Of a DNA stretch of 8,788 nt, positions 1-5,344 are shown piece by piece. The notes beneath the pieces are model-generated. The model was not told the DNA's origin and did not search any database. It worked only from the letters and a program-made list of their open reading frames with translations. Origin of the DNA: an uncultured cyanobacterium (GTDB lineage Bacteria > Cyanobacteriota > Cyanobacteriia > PCC-6307 > Cyanobiaceae); NCBI GenBank assembly GCA_903831165.1, contig CAIKWV010000420.1, positions 1-8,788 of the forward strand, written 5' to 3'. Every line of letters starts with the position of its first letter. The stretch's first letter is position 1. Position numbers and translations under genes: made by a program.

Positions 1-1
1 C

Positions 2-694
2 GCCGGGCTGCTGATGGAGAAGGAACTGCAGTACCTGCAGGGCGCCATCGATGAGCCCAAGCGTCCCCTGGCGGCGATCGTCGGCGGCTCCAAGGTGAGC
101 AGCAAGATCGGCGTGCTGGAGGCTCTGATCGACAAGTGCGACAAGATCCTGATCGGCGGCGGCATGATCTTCACCTTCTACAAAGCCCGCGGCCTGGCGG
201 TGGGCAAGAGCCTGGTGGAAGAGGACAAGCTGGAACTGGCCAAGGAACTGGAGGCCAAGGCGGCCGCCAAGGGAGTCCAATTCCTGCTGCCCACCGATGT
301 GGTGCTGGCGGACAACTTCGCCCCCGACGCCAATAGCCAGATCGCCAAGGTGGAAGCCATTCCCGACGGCTGGATGGGCCTCGACATCGGCCCCGATTCG
401 ATCAAGGTGTTCCAGGACGCTCTGGCCGACTGCAAGACCGTGATCTGGAATGGCCCGATGGGTGTGTTCGAGTTCGATAAGTTCGCCGCCGGCACCAACG
501 CGATCGCCCACACCCTGGCCGATCTGAGTGCAACCGGAACCACCACGATCATCGGCGGCGGTGATTCGGTGGCGGCCGTTGAAAAGGTGGGCGTGGCCGA
601 GAAGATGAGCCACATCTCCACCGGCGGCGGCGCCAGCCTGGAGCTGCTCGAAGGCAAGGTGCTGCCGGGTGTGGCGGCCCTGAATGAGGCCTGA
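2..694 (+). CDS. pgk: Phosphoglycerate kinase, C-terminal part (5' truncated by window)
   Basis: Phosphoglycerate kinase transfers phosphate between 1,3-bisphosphoglycerate and ADP, in the cytoplasm, in glycolysis and (reversed) in the Calvin cycle. The frame is open from base 2 (Ala-Gly-Leu-Leu before the first internal ATG at 14), so the gene enters from the left and that ATG is not the start. The 230 visible codons cover the nucleotide-binding half: [15 protein letters not shown] near the beginning, [22 protein letters not shown], then [17 protein letters not shown] and [13 protein letters not shown] with the closing [18 protein letters not shown]. These are hallmark motifs of the family. 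The stop is TGA at 692-694, and a strong terminator follows 66 nt later, so pgk is probably the last gene of its transcript. Codon use is GC-rich like most of the window. Identity is essentially certain. Confidence 0.98.
   Translation, partial: AGLLMEKELQYLQGAIDEPKRPLAAIVGGSKVSSKIGVLEALIDKCDKILIGGGMIFTFYKARGLAVGKSLVEEDKLELAKELEAKAAAKGVQFLLPTDVVLADNFAPDANSQIAKVEAIPDGWMGLDIGPDSIKVFQDALADCKTVIWNGPMGVFEFDKFAAGTNAIAHTLADLSATGTTTIIGGGDSVAAVEKVGVAEKMSHISTGGGASLELLEGKVLPGVAALNEA
500..507. repeat. HIP1 octamer GCGATCGC
   Basis: An exact GCGATCGC inside pgk (frame reads Ala-Ile-Ala). HIP1 is a palindrome over-represented in many cyanobacterial genomes; one of three copies in this window. Confidence 0.7.
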
Positions 695-760
695 TCAGGC
701 CTGACCTGATTTGCAGATCAGGAGCGACGGCCCAGCCGGGGCCCTGCCCGAATTCTGCCA

Positions 761-788
761 GGACTTCCGCAAGGGAGTCCTTTTTTTT
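761..788 (+). terminator. Rho-independent terminator of pgk
   Basis: An 8-bp stem, GGACTTCC (761-768) paired with GGGAGTCC (773-780) with one T-G wobble, is closed by a GCAA tetraloop (GNRA type, 769-772) and followed directly by eight T (781-788). This is a textbook intrinsic terminator, 66 nt after the pgk stop and in pgk orientation. It separates pgk from everything to the right. Confidence 0.93.
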
Positions 789-1319
789 GGGCCGGGATCG
801 GGGGCGGGGCGGCTGGCCGCTGCTGCGCGGCATCGCCGCCTTGGCCCAGGAGCAGCGCCCAGCAGGGTCGAGGAGCCGATGACGGCGTGAGGGCAGGTTC
901 CACGCCCTGGCCTGAGCAGATCGAGCTGAGCTGGCGCCGACCCTCCAGGCTCCTGTGATGCCCATGGAGCCGGATCGCTGATCCCGTTCCCAGGCTGGAC
1001 TTCCCAGGCGCAGTCCCTGGGCGGCTGAGGTCCCTCGCTGCCTGCAGAAGCTCGCATGCCGGCACCTGATGAGCCAGGTCAAGCCACAGAAGCAGCCGAC
1101 GCCATCGACTCACCGTGGCGTGCGCCCCGGCTGACTCCCCACGGGACGGCACAGGAGCGGGAGTGAGGGAGCGTTCTGGGTCATCAAGGGCTGGCTGGGC
1201 CCCAGGCCGGCGGGGAATCCAGCACCTGACGCTTCTGCCTACGCTGCAGACGACAGCAGTGATGCAGCACCGTTCCCGGAACGACTCCCACCCCCCACCG
1301 CTTTCGGCCGCGTGCAGCC
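789..1319. other. Gene-poor gap between pgk terminator and the DUF2127 gene
   Basis: About 530 nt with no convincing gene. Open frames on the - strand here run through the pgk terminator or into pgk antisense. They encode Arg/Pro/Gly/Ser-rich low-complexity peptides, typical of chance open frames in GC-rich DNA. The + frame open from 1115 is only the upstream extension of the LuxR regulator frame. I see no tRNA-like cloverleaf, no further terminator with a T-tract and no clear repeat. The region must hold the promoter of the gene starting at 1320, but I cannot place -35/-10 boxes with confidence. It may be the remains of a lost gene or carry an untranslated RNA; neither can be shown by eye. 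Confidence 0.5.
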
Positions 1320-1811
1320 ATGAGACCGTCCTCCGGATCCCCCCCGCTGCTGCTGAAGCTGGTGGTGTTCAAGAAACTGGTGGAAGCCGGGGTGCTGTTC
1401 GTTGCAGCCCTGCTGTCCCTGGCGGGGTTCCGCCACTACCAGCAGTTGCCGGAGCTGGCGGATCGGCTGGGGGCGGGTCATCGCCTTGTGCTGGCGGCCC
1501 TGGCCCACCAGGCCATGGGCATGGGCCAAACGCGCCTGCAGATCACGGCGATCGCCGCGCTCCTGTTTGCCGTGCTGATCACGGTGGCCTCCCTGGCCAG
1601 CCTGCGGCAGCGCCCCTGGGGGGAACGGATGTTGCTGGTGGTGTTCTTGATGATGTTGCCCCTCGAGGCCTGGGATCTGGTGCACGAACCCAATTGGCTG
1701 CATGGTCTGGTGCTGGCCCTCACCCTGCTGGGCACCGGCCTGGTGGCGCAGGAGTTGCGCCGGTCCTCCCGCATCCACGACCCTGTCATCGGGACTCGGG
1801 GACGGAGCTGA
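1320..1811 (+). CDS. DUF2127-family small integral membrane protein
   Basis: A 163-aa hydrophobic protein that reads like the DUF2127 family of small predicted membrane proteins. It begins with LLKLVVFKKLVEAGVLF. Four membrane segments can be seen at about residues 21-37, 74-94, 102-117 and 126-144. Before TM3 is a WGE motif (100-102), and after it LPLEAWDLVHEPNWLH (113-128), matching the family pattern of an acidic, aromatic and His/Pro-bearing loop ahead of the last helix. The biochemical function of the family is not established. The ATG at 1320 fits because hydrophobic sequence begins shortly after it, but there is no clear Shine-Dalgarno. The stop TGA shares its A with the ATG of the next gene (TGATG at 1809-1813), which implies co-transcription and translational coupling to the LuxR regulator. 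Family call likely; role unknown. Confidence 0.82.
   Translation: MRPSSGSPPLLLKLVVFKKLVEAGVLFVAALLSLAGFRHYQQLPELADRLGAGHRLVLAALAHQAMGMGQTRLQITAIAALLFAVLITVASLASLRQRPWGERMLLVVFLMMLPLEAWDLVHEPNWLHGLVLALTLLGTGLVAQELRRSSRIHDPVIGTRGRS
1548..1555. repeat. HIP1 octamer GCGATCGC
   Basis: An exact copy in the DUF2127 gene, flanked G...C to give the extended 10-mer GGCGATCGCC often associated with HIP1. Confidence 0.7.
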
Positions 1812-2551
1812 TGGCCACACCTGAGCAGCCGGACAGCGTCGATTTCACCAGCCGGTTCAAAGAAATCCTCGAACCCAATCGCCGCATGGCGGTGTCCTGG
1901 CTGTTGTCGAGTGACATGCGGTTGAAGTTCGTGTTTGCGATCGCGCCACGCCTCTCCCTGGCTTTTTTTTGCACACTCGTGCGTCGATCCAACCTGGTGG
2001 TTGGGGCCGTCAGCGGCGAAGATGCCGCCCTGAATTACATCGTTAACGAAAGGCCCGGCATGCTGATCTGCTCAGATCTGCTGGAGCAGGGCAACGGCTT
2101 TTCCCTGGTGCGTCGGGCCAGGGCCCAGGTGCCTGATCTGAAGGTGATGATGGTGATGCAGAGTCCCAGCCCCGATGTGCGCCAGGCCCGCGCCCTGAAG
2201 ATCGAGGGCATTGTCTGCAACACCGACATCGGCACACCCAGCGCCAGCCTGGTCCAGGCCATCATTGCCGCCTGCATGGGCAAGACGTACCTCTCGACGG
2301 AAGCTGAACGCCTCCTGCTCGAACAGGGGGGAGACCAGGAGGATCCAGCCGTGCGCCTCACACCCAGGGAAGTGGAGATCCTGAACCTGATCATCCAGGG
2401 ATACTCCGATCGCCAGATCTCCGAACAACTCCAGCTCACCTACGAGACGGCCCGCACCTACGGCAAGACGGTGCGCCGCAAGCTGGGGGTGAAGAGCCGA
2501 ATGGAACTGGTGGGCCGCGCCATGAACCTGCTGCTGGGCCGCCGCAGCTGA
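1811..2551 (+). CDS. LuxR-family regulator with degenerate receiver domain
   Basis: A 246-aa transcription regulator. Residues 182-240 form a LuxR/NarL-type helix-turn-helix: LTPREVEILNLIIQGYSDRQ, then the recognition-helix region TYETARTYGKTVRRKLGVKS. Residues about 38-160 align with a receiver fold, SDLLEQGNG holding the candidate phospho-acceptor Asp89 and PDLKVMMVMQ as beta-4. The acidic pair at the end of beta-1 is absent (VFAIAPRLS at 41-49), the beta-4 Thr/Ser is replaced by Met, and the beta-5 Lys is replaced (GIVCNTDIG at 133-141). Conventional phosphorylation is therefore doubtful. The ATG at 1811 overlaps the stop of the DUF2127 gene by one base; the much longer frame open to 1115 is unsupported. 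GGAG at 1804-1807 is close to the start, so coupling probably drives initiation. A run of eight T (1963-1970) encodes Phe-Phe. DNA target unknown. Confidence 0.88.
   Translation: MATPEQPDSVDFTSRFKEILEPNRRMAVSWLLSSDMRLKFVFAIAPRLSLAFFCTLVRRSNLVVGAVSGEDAALNYIVNERPGMLICSDLLEQGNGFSLVRRARAQVPDLKVMMVMQSPSPDVRQARALKIEGIVCNTDIGTPSASLVQAIIAACMGKTYLSTEAERLLLEQGGDQEDPAVRLTPREVEILNLIIQGYSDRQISEQLQLTYETARTYGKTVRRKLGVKSRMELVGRAMNLLLGRRS
1937..1944. repeat. HIP1 octamer GCGATCGC
   Basis: The third exact copy, in the 5' part of the LuxR regulator gene. All three copies lie in the left 2 kb; none was found in the - strand clusters. Confidence 0.7.
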
Positions 2552-2622
2552 ATCGCCGTGCCCCATGGCCGGCTCCCACCATCGCCGCCGGCCCCGTTCT
2601 CACCATCCCCTTCCATGCAGCC

Positions 2623-2871
2623 ATGAATCGAGTCCAGTTGTCCCCCATCTCCGCCGCCTTGCTGGGGACCACGCTGCTGCCCCTGCTGCTGCAGGCACCT
2701 GCCGCCCGGAGCATGAGCCTGGATGAGGCCTGCCAAAAGTTCGCCACGAAACTGAACATGGCCCAGGCCAGCGGCGACCTCAACAAAGCCCGCAAGATCT
2801 ACAGCGAAGGCAACAAGCGCATCGCCAAACATTTCAACGGCGCCAGTTGCCCGACATTGAAGGCCCCCTGA
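2623..2871 (+). CDS. Small secreted protein of unknown function
   Basis: An 82-aa protein I do not recognise. It has a signal-peptide-like start: Arg3, a hydrophobic stretch at about 9-23 (ISAALLGTTLLPLLL), then QAPAARS with likely cleavage near residues 27-29. The mature part (about 53 residues) is basic and helical-looking, SLDEACQKFATKLNMAQASG followed by DLNKARKIYSEGNKRIAKHF. It has two cysteines, Cys37 and Cys76, near either end, able to form one disulfide in the periplasm. It lies 71 nt after the LuxR regulator on the same strand and could share its transcript. No good Shine-Dalgarno is seen; an out-of-frame ATG at 2615 precedes the start. The signal peptide and Lys-rich coding-like composition make a real gene likely despite its size. 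Confidence 0.7.
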   Translation: MNRVQLSPISAALLGTTLLPLLLQAPAARSMSLDEACQKFATKLNMAQASGDLNKARKIYSEGNKRIAKHFNGASCPTLKAP

Positions 2872-2911
2872 TCCGGGCCGAACCGGAGCTGGGGGCGAGG
2901 CGACCTCAGCG

Positions 2912-2926
2912 GGACCCGTGGGGTCC
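2912..2926. terminator. Hairpin between convergent genes, possible weak terminator
   Basis: GGACCC (2912-2917) and GGGTCC (2921-2926) form a perfect 6-bp stem around a 3-nt loop, placed between the convergent stops at 2871 and 2957. Neither side has a true T-tract (the + strand continues GTTGCTTCT), so this is at best a weak bidirectional terminator or simply a GC-rich hairpin. Confidence 0.3.
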
Positions 2927-2956
2927 GTTGCTTCTGCCGTTCAGGGCGCTGGTGGA

Positions 2957-3484
2957 TCAGTCCATGCAACCCTGCACCGAAATGCGATAGCTGAAACCGA
3001 CAGCTCCCGGATCGGCGCTGGTGCCCACCTTGAAGTTCATCTGGCTGGCTTGCTTGCCTGGAACAGCCGAGAAAGGCCCGAACATCCGTCCCGTACCGCT
3101 CGGTGGATTCATGGATTCATTGACCACCTGCAGGCTGGTGCCATCGGTGAACTTCATGTAGGCCTGAATCGGGTACTTGGCCTTGGGATCGGACGAGTTG
3201 GCCGTGAAGAAGAATTTGTAGTTGCTGTAGGGCTGGCTGACGGCGAAGTCGGTGTTCCAATTGGTGCGACCCAGCGCCATGCCGAAGGGGGTGACCTTGG
3301 GAGCCCCCACCGACTTGCTGACGATCGGTGAACTGCCACTGTCACCGATCGGCGTCAGAAACGTGCACACCTCCCCAGCTCGGGCCGGGGCAACAGTCAG
3401 CAGGCCAGCCAAGGACAACGTGGCCGAGACAGCGAGGGCTGGGAGCAGACCGTGGCCTGCGGAACGGAGGGGAGCAGAACGCAT
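2957..3484 (-). CDS. Secreted protein of unknown function with a terminal Cys pair
   Basis: A 175-aa exported protein not recognised as any named family. The N-terminus is a clear signal peptide: Arg2 and Arg7, a hydrophobic core at about 13-31 (LLPALAVSATLSLAGLLTV), then APARA-G with cleavage predicted after Ala36. The mature chain of about 139 residues is rich in Ser, Gly, Pro, Phe and Tyr with alternating hydrophobic stretches (SNYKFFFTANSS, IQAYMKFTDGTSLQVVNES, GFSYRISVQGCMD), suggesting a beta-sandwich. Its only two cysteines, Cys40 and Cys173, sit at the ends and could close the domain with a disulfide. It follows the TMEM175-like gene on the same strand with a 73-nt gap, so co-transcription is possible. 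No Shine-Dalgarno precedes the ATG. The strong signal peptide supports both reading frame and start. Confidence 0.8.
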   Translation of the reverse strand: MRSAPLRSAGHGLLPALAVSATLSLAGLLTVAPARAGEVCTFLTPIGDSGSSPIVSKSVGAPKVTPFGMALGRTNWNTDFAVSQPYSNYKFFFTANSSDPKAKYPIQAYMKFTDGTSLQVVNESMNPPSGTGRMFGPFSAVPGKQASQMNFKVGTSADPGAVGFSYRISVQGCMD

Positions 3485-3557
3485 GCGCGGGCAGGAGCAG
3501 CGGCGGGATCAGCCAGGACCCGATCAGCGTAGGAGCATCCCAGGCATAGCAACAGGC

Positions 3558-4262
3558 TCAGCGAGACCCTGACCGGGGAAGCAGGCAGCGACGGCCCAGA
3601 CGGAGAAGGTCAGCGCCGAAATAGGCCAGCAGGGCAAAAGAAACCAGATAGAATGGACCGCCGAGAGGAAAGACCAAGGAAAACAGATAAACTACTACCA
3701 CCAAAATACCGCGATTGCGCGCCACCGAGATCAGCGAATGCAGGTCATGGTCGGCCTCCGCCGAACCCCCTTCCTCGATTCGCAGCAGCGAGCGCCTGGC
3801 CGAGAGTTGTAGCAAAAAATAAATCAACAGGAGCGCCAGATAAACAAAGACACGGATGACTTCGATCACCGCCCTGTCCTGCTGATCCCCAGAAAGAATA
3901 TAAGCTTGGCGATAACCATTTGCCATCTGCACCAGGGGCGGCATGAACGAAGCGACCGCCAGAATCGCGCCCGCAAAGATGGTCCTATGCCGACTGGGCT
4001 GGGAGATGGTCAGGATCGAGCGATGGATCGACCAGATCTCATAGACAATCATGAACATCGCCACGTAACCCAGCACGTGGACGCACAGCAAGCGAATCAG
4101 GAGACTCAGGCTATCGTGATGCTGCCGAAAGTGATCGATCAGATCAGTCACCAAAGCAGGCAACTCGATCACCATCAATGTCAGAATGATGGCATATGTT
4201 GCATCAAGAAGACCCAGCCATGATTCGGGCTTGAGATCACCGAAATGGCGCGATGGCAGCAT
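3558..4262 (-). CDS. TMEM175/DUF1211-like multi-pass membrane protein
   Basis: A 234-aa membrane protein with about six hydrophobic segments (roughly 17-36, 57-79, 95-114, 133-154, 185-201, 203-220). The layout resembles the bacterial TMEM175 (DUF1211) family, some of whose members are potassium channels. TM1 reads LLDATYAIILTLMVIELP, which lines up with the family FSDAVFAIAITLLVLE-type helix, and YVAMFMIVYEIWSIHRSIL (67-85) matches the usual TM2 Trp/His end. The signature RxxxFSD is degraded: only Asp20 of F-S-D remains and the Arg is lost. Channel activity is therefore not assured. The start is well supported by AGGAG eight bases before the ATG at 4262. The gene is clearly less GC-rich than its surroundings (28 of 60 bases are G/C in 3661-3720), suggesting transfer or different constraint. 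It may be co-transcribed with the secreted protein downstream. Confidence 0.75.
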   Translation of the reverse strand: MLPSRHFGDLKPESWLGLLDATYAIILTLMVIELPALVTDLIDHFRQHHDSLSLLIRLLCVHVLGYVAMFMIVYEIWSIHRSILTISQPSRHRTIFAGAILAVASFMPPLVQMANGYRQAYILSGDQQDRAVIEVIRVFVYLALLLIYFLLQLSARRSLLRIEEGGSAEADHDLHSLISVARNRGILVVVVYLFSLVFPLGGPFYLVSFALLAYFGADLLRLGRRCLLPRSGSR

Positions 4263-4270
4263 GCTGTTGA

Positions 4271-4275
4271 CTCCT
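4271..4275 (-). promoter_or_regulatory. Shine-Dalgarno AGGAG of the TMEM175-like gene
   Basis: CTCCT on the + strand reads AGGAG on the - strand, with an 8-nt spacer to the ATG at 4262. It is the only textbook ribosome binding site noticed in front of a gene in this window and fixes that start. Confidence 0.65.
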
Positions 4276-4752
4276 GATCAGCCCATTCCAGGCGAGGCTA
4301 TCAGCGGCATTCCCGCCATCTGCTGCCCTCCAGGATCAGGACATGGCTTGCGGGCACGGCACCGGTTCCGCCCCCGCCGGGCTTCGCCCATGTACGGCCC
4401 TGTGCCAACACCTGAGCAGCTCTGCGCACGATCTCATCTGGATCGCACTCCAGGCCTGACGACCGCTCGCGATGGATTGCCGCTCAGAGGAACCGAAAGG
4501 GCAGCGGACCGGCCCCGTTGCAACGCGCTGCAGCCACCAAAACCACCACCTTGGCGATGCACAAGACCCATCGCGGGGCTGGAGCGCAATCCCGGCGCTG
4601 GAAAGCAGAGGGTGTGACCTGGTCTTGCGGCGACCTGGCACCCCAACCGTTGGTATCCGAGGGAGCCACGACCAGCCCCTGCAGGCCGGCCGGCCCAGCT
4701 CCCGTCGGATCCATCAGCTCGCCCTGCCCCGCCGACAAGTGGCTCTGTCCCC
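4276..4752. other. Gene-poor gap between two - strand units
   Basis: About 480 nt without a supportable gene. Overlapping open frames on both strands exist, but they give Arg/Pro/Gly-rich peptides without domains or signal sequences and overlap the flanking real genes. The region should contain the promoter of the TMEM175-like gene (near 4276-4330) and the end of the transcript that leaves the collagen-tailed gene at 4753. A perfect 12-bp GC palindrome, GGCCGGCCGGCC, lies at 4684-4695 but has no T-tract on either strand. No clear intrinsic terminator was found. Confidence 0.5.
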
Positions 4753-5232
4753 TTACAGGGGCAGGCCGGCGCCGGCGCCGGGGGTGCCGCTGCCGCCCGG
4801 TGCTCCCGGTGCTCCCGGTGTTCCGGGATTGTTCCAGCGGCCGCCCCGGCCCATCTCGGGCACGGGCAGACCATTGCGCTCAAACAGCTGGCGCAGGGCG
4901 CTGAAGTGCTGCTGACGCTGGGCCATGGCAGCCGTGCGCTCCTGCTTCATGCAGGCCTTCAGCGCTGTGGAACTGGCGGCCGCCTGAATGCAGCGCTCGG
5001 CGGTCTGCATGGTGGCGATGCGGGCGCGGCGATCCTGGAGTTGCAGGGTGCGGAACTCGGGGAAGATCTTGTCCATCTGGGCCTGCGTTGGCCGGTTCTT
5101 GCCGGGCTGCCCCACCGGCTGGGCCAGGGCGGCCACCGGCAGGGCCAGGGCCGAGCTGCCCAGGCCGGCCACCAGGACGGCGGCGCTCAGGCGCGAAAAC
5201 AGGTGCAGACCAGGGGATCGGAAACGGGACAT
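4753..5232 (-). CDS. Secreted helical protein with Cys pair and collagen-like tail
   Basis: The frame is open from an ATG at 5316 (187 aa), but the ATG at 5232 (159 aa) is preferred because it puts a good signal peptide at the N-terminus. That peptide has basic RFRSPGLHLFSR, a hydrophobic stretch at 15-37, and likely cleavage in AALA-QP after residue 37. The mature part is helical, TQAQMDKIFPEFRTLQLQDR and onward to about 120, with many Gln, Arg and Ala and two cysteines 13 apart (Cys81, Cys94). The tail from 127 is Gly/Pro-rich with six Gly-X-Y triplets (137-154), collagen-like. It loosely recalls small periplasmic helical proteins such as Spy/CpxP, but no LTxxQ motif is visible, so that is only an analogy. 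It follows the EnvZ-like kinase on the same strand (112 nt gap, or 28 nt with the longer start), suggesting the same operon. Confidence 0.75.
   Translation of the reverse strand: MSRFRSPGLHLFSRLSAAVLVAGLGSSALALPVAALAQPVGQPGKNRPTQAQMDKIFPEFRTLQLQDRRARIATMQTAERCIQAAASSTALKACMKQERTAAMAQRQQHFSALRQLFERNGLPVPEMGRGGRWNNPGTPGAPGAPGGSGTPGAGAGLPL
4796..4822. repeat. 9-nt tandem repeat encoding collagen-like Gly-Ala-Pro
   Basis: Three tandem 9-nt units, CCCGGTGCT, CCCGGTGCT, CCCGGTGTT (one mismatch), sit in the 3' part of the collagen-tailed gene. On the coding (-) strand they give the Gly-Thr-Pro and Gly-Ala-Pro triplets. Unit length is a multiple of three, so copy-number change would lengthen the tail without breaking the frame. 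Confidence 0.85.
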
Positions 5233-5344
5233 GGAGGCAAGCGCCGCTGGCGCCGGATCAACCCCCTCACTCTGGGGCGCAGATCTGACCGGAATCCAAC
5301 TCTCCGCCGCCGACATGTGAGCGGATGTGACTGCCGCCCTCCCC

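Noticed and set aside
549..1152. - strand open frames over the end of pgk and the following gap
   Set aside because: They run through the pgk terminator and antisense to pgk, with no recognisable domain or start signal.
1056..1166. A 36-codon + strand ORF in the gap (starts MPAPDEPGQATEAAD)
   Set aside because: No clear ribosome binding site and no signal peptide or other recognisable motif; too short to support without conservation data.
1115..1810. Upstream extension of the LuxR regulator frame to an ATG at 1115
   Set aside because: It overlaps the DUF2127 gene in another frame, has Gly/Pro/Ala-rich nonsense composition, and the ATG at 1811 is coupled to the previous stop.
1945..1970. Possible intrinsic terminator inside the LuxR regulator (T-run preceded by GCCA...TGGC)
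   Set aside because: The stem is only about 4 bp with a long unpaired loop, too weak for termination despite the eight T.
4186..4617. + strand ORF of 143 codons across the TMEM175-like start and the gap
   Set aside because: Arg/Pro-rich without domain features, partly antisense to the membrane protein gene.
5233..5316. N-terminal extension (28 residues) of the collagen-tailed protein
   Set aside because: It would bury the signal peptide behind a long acidic/Pro-Ala leader; the internal ATG at 5232 gives a normal signal peptide. Not excluded experimentally.
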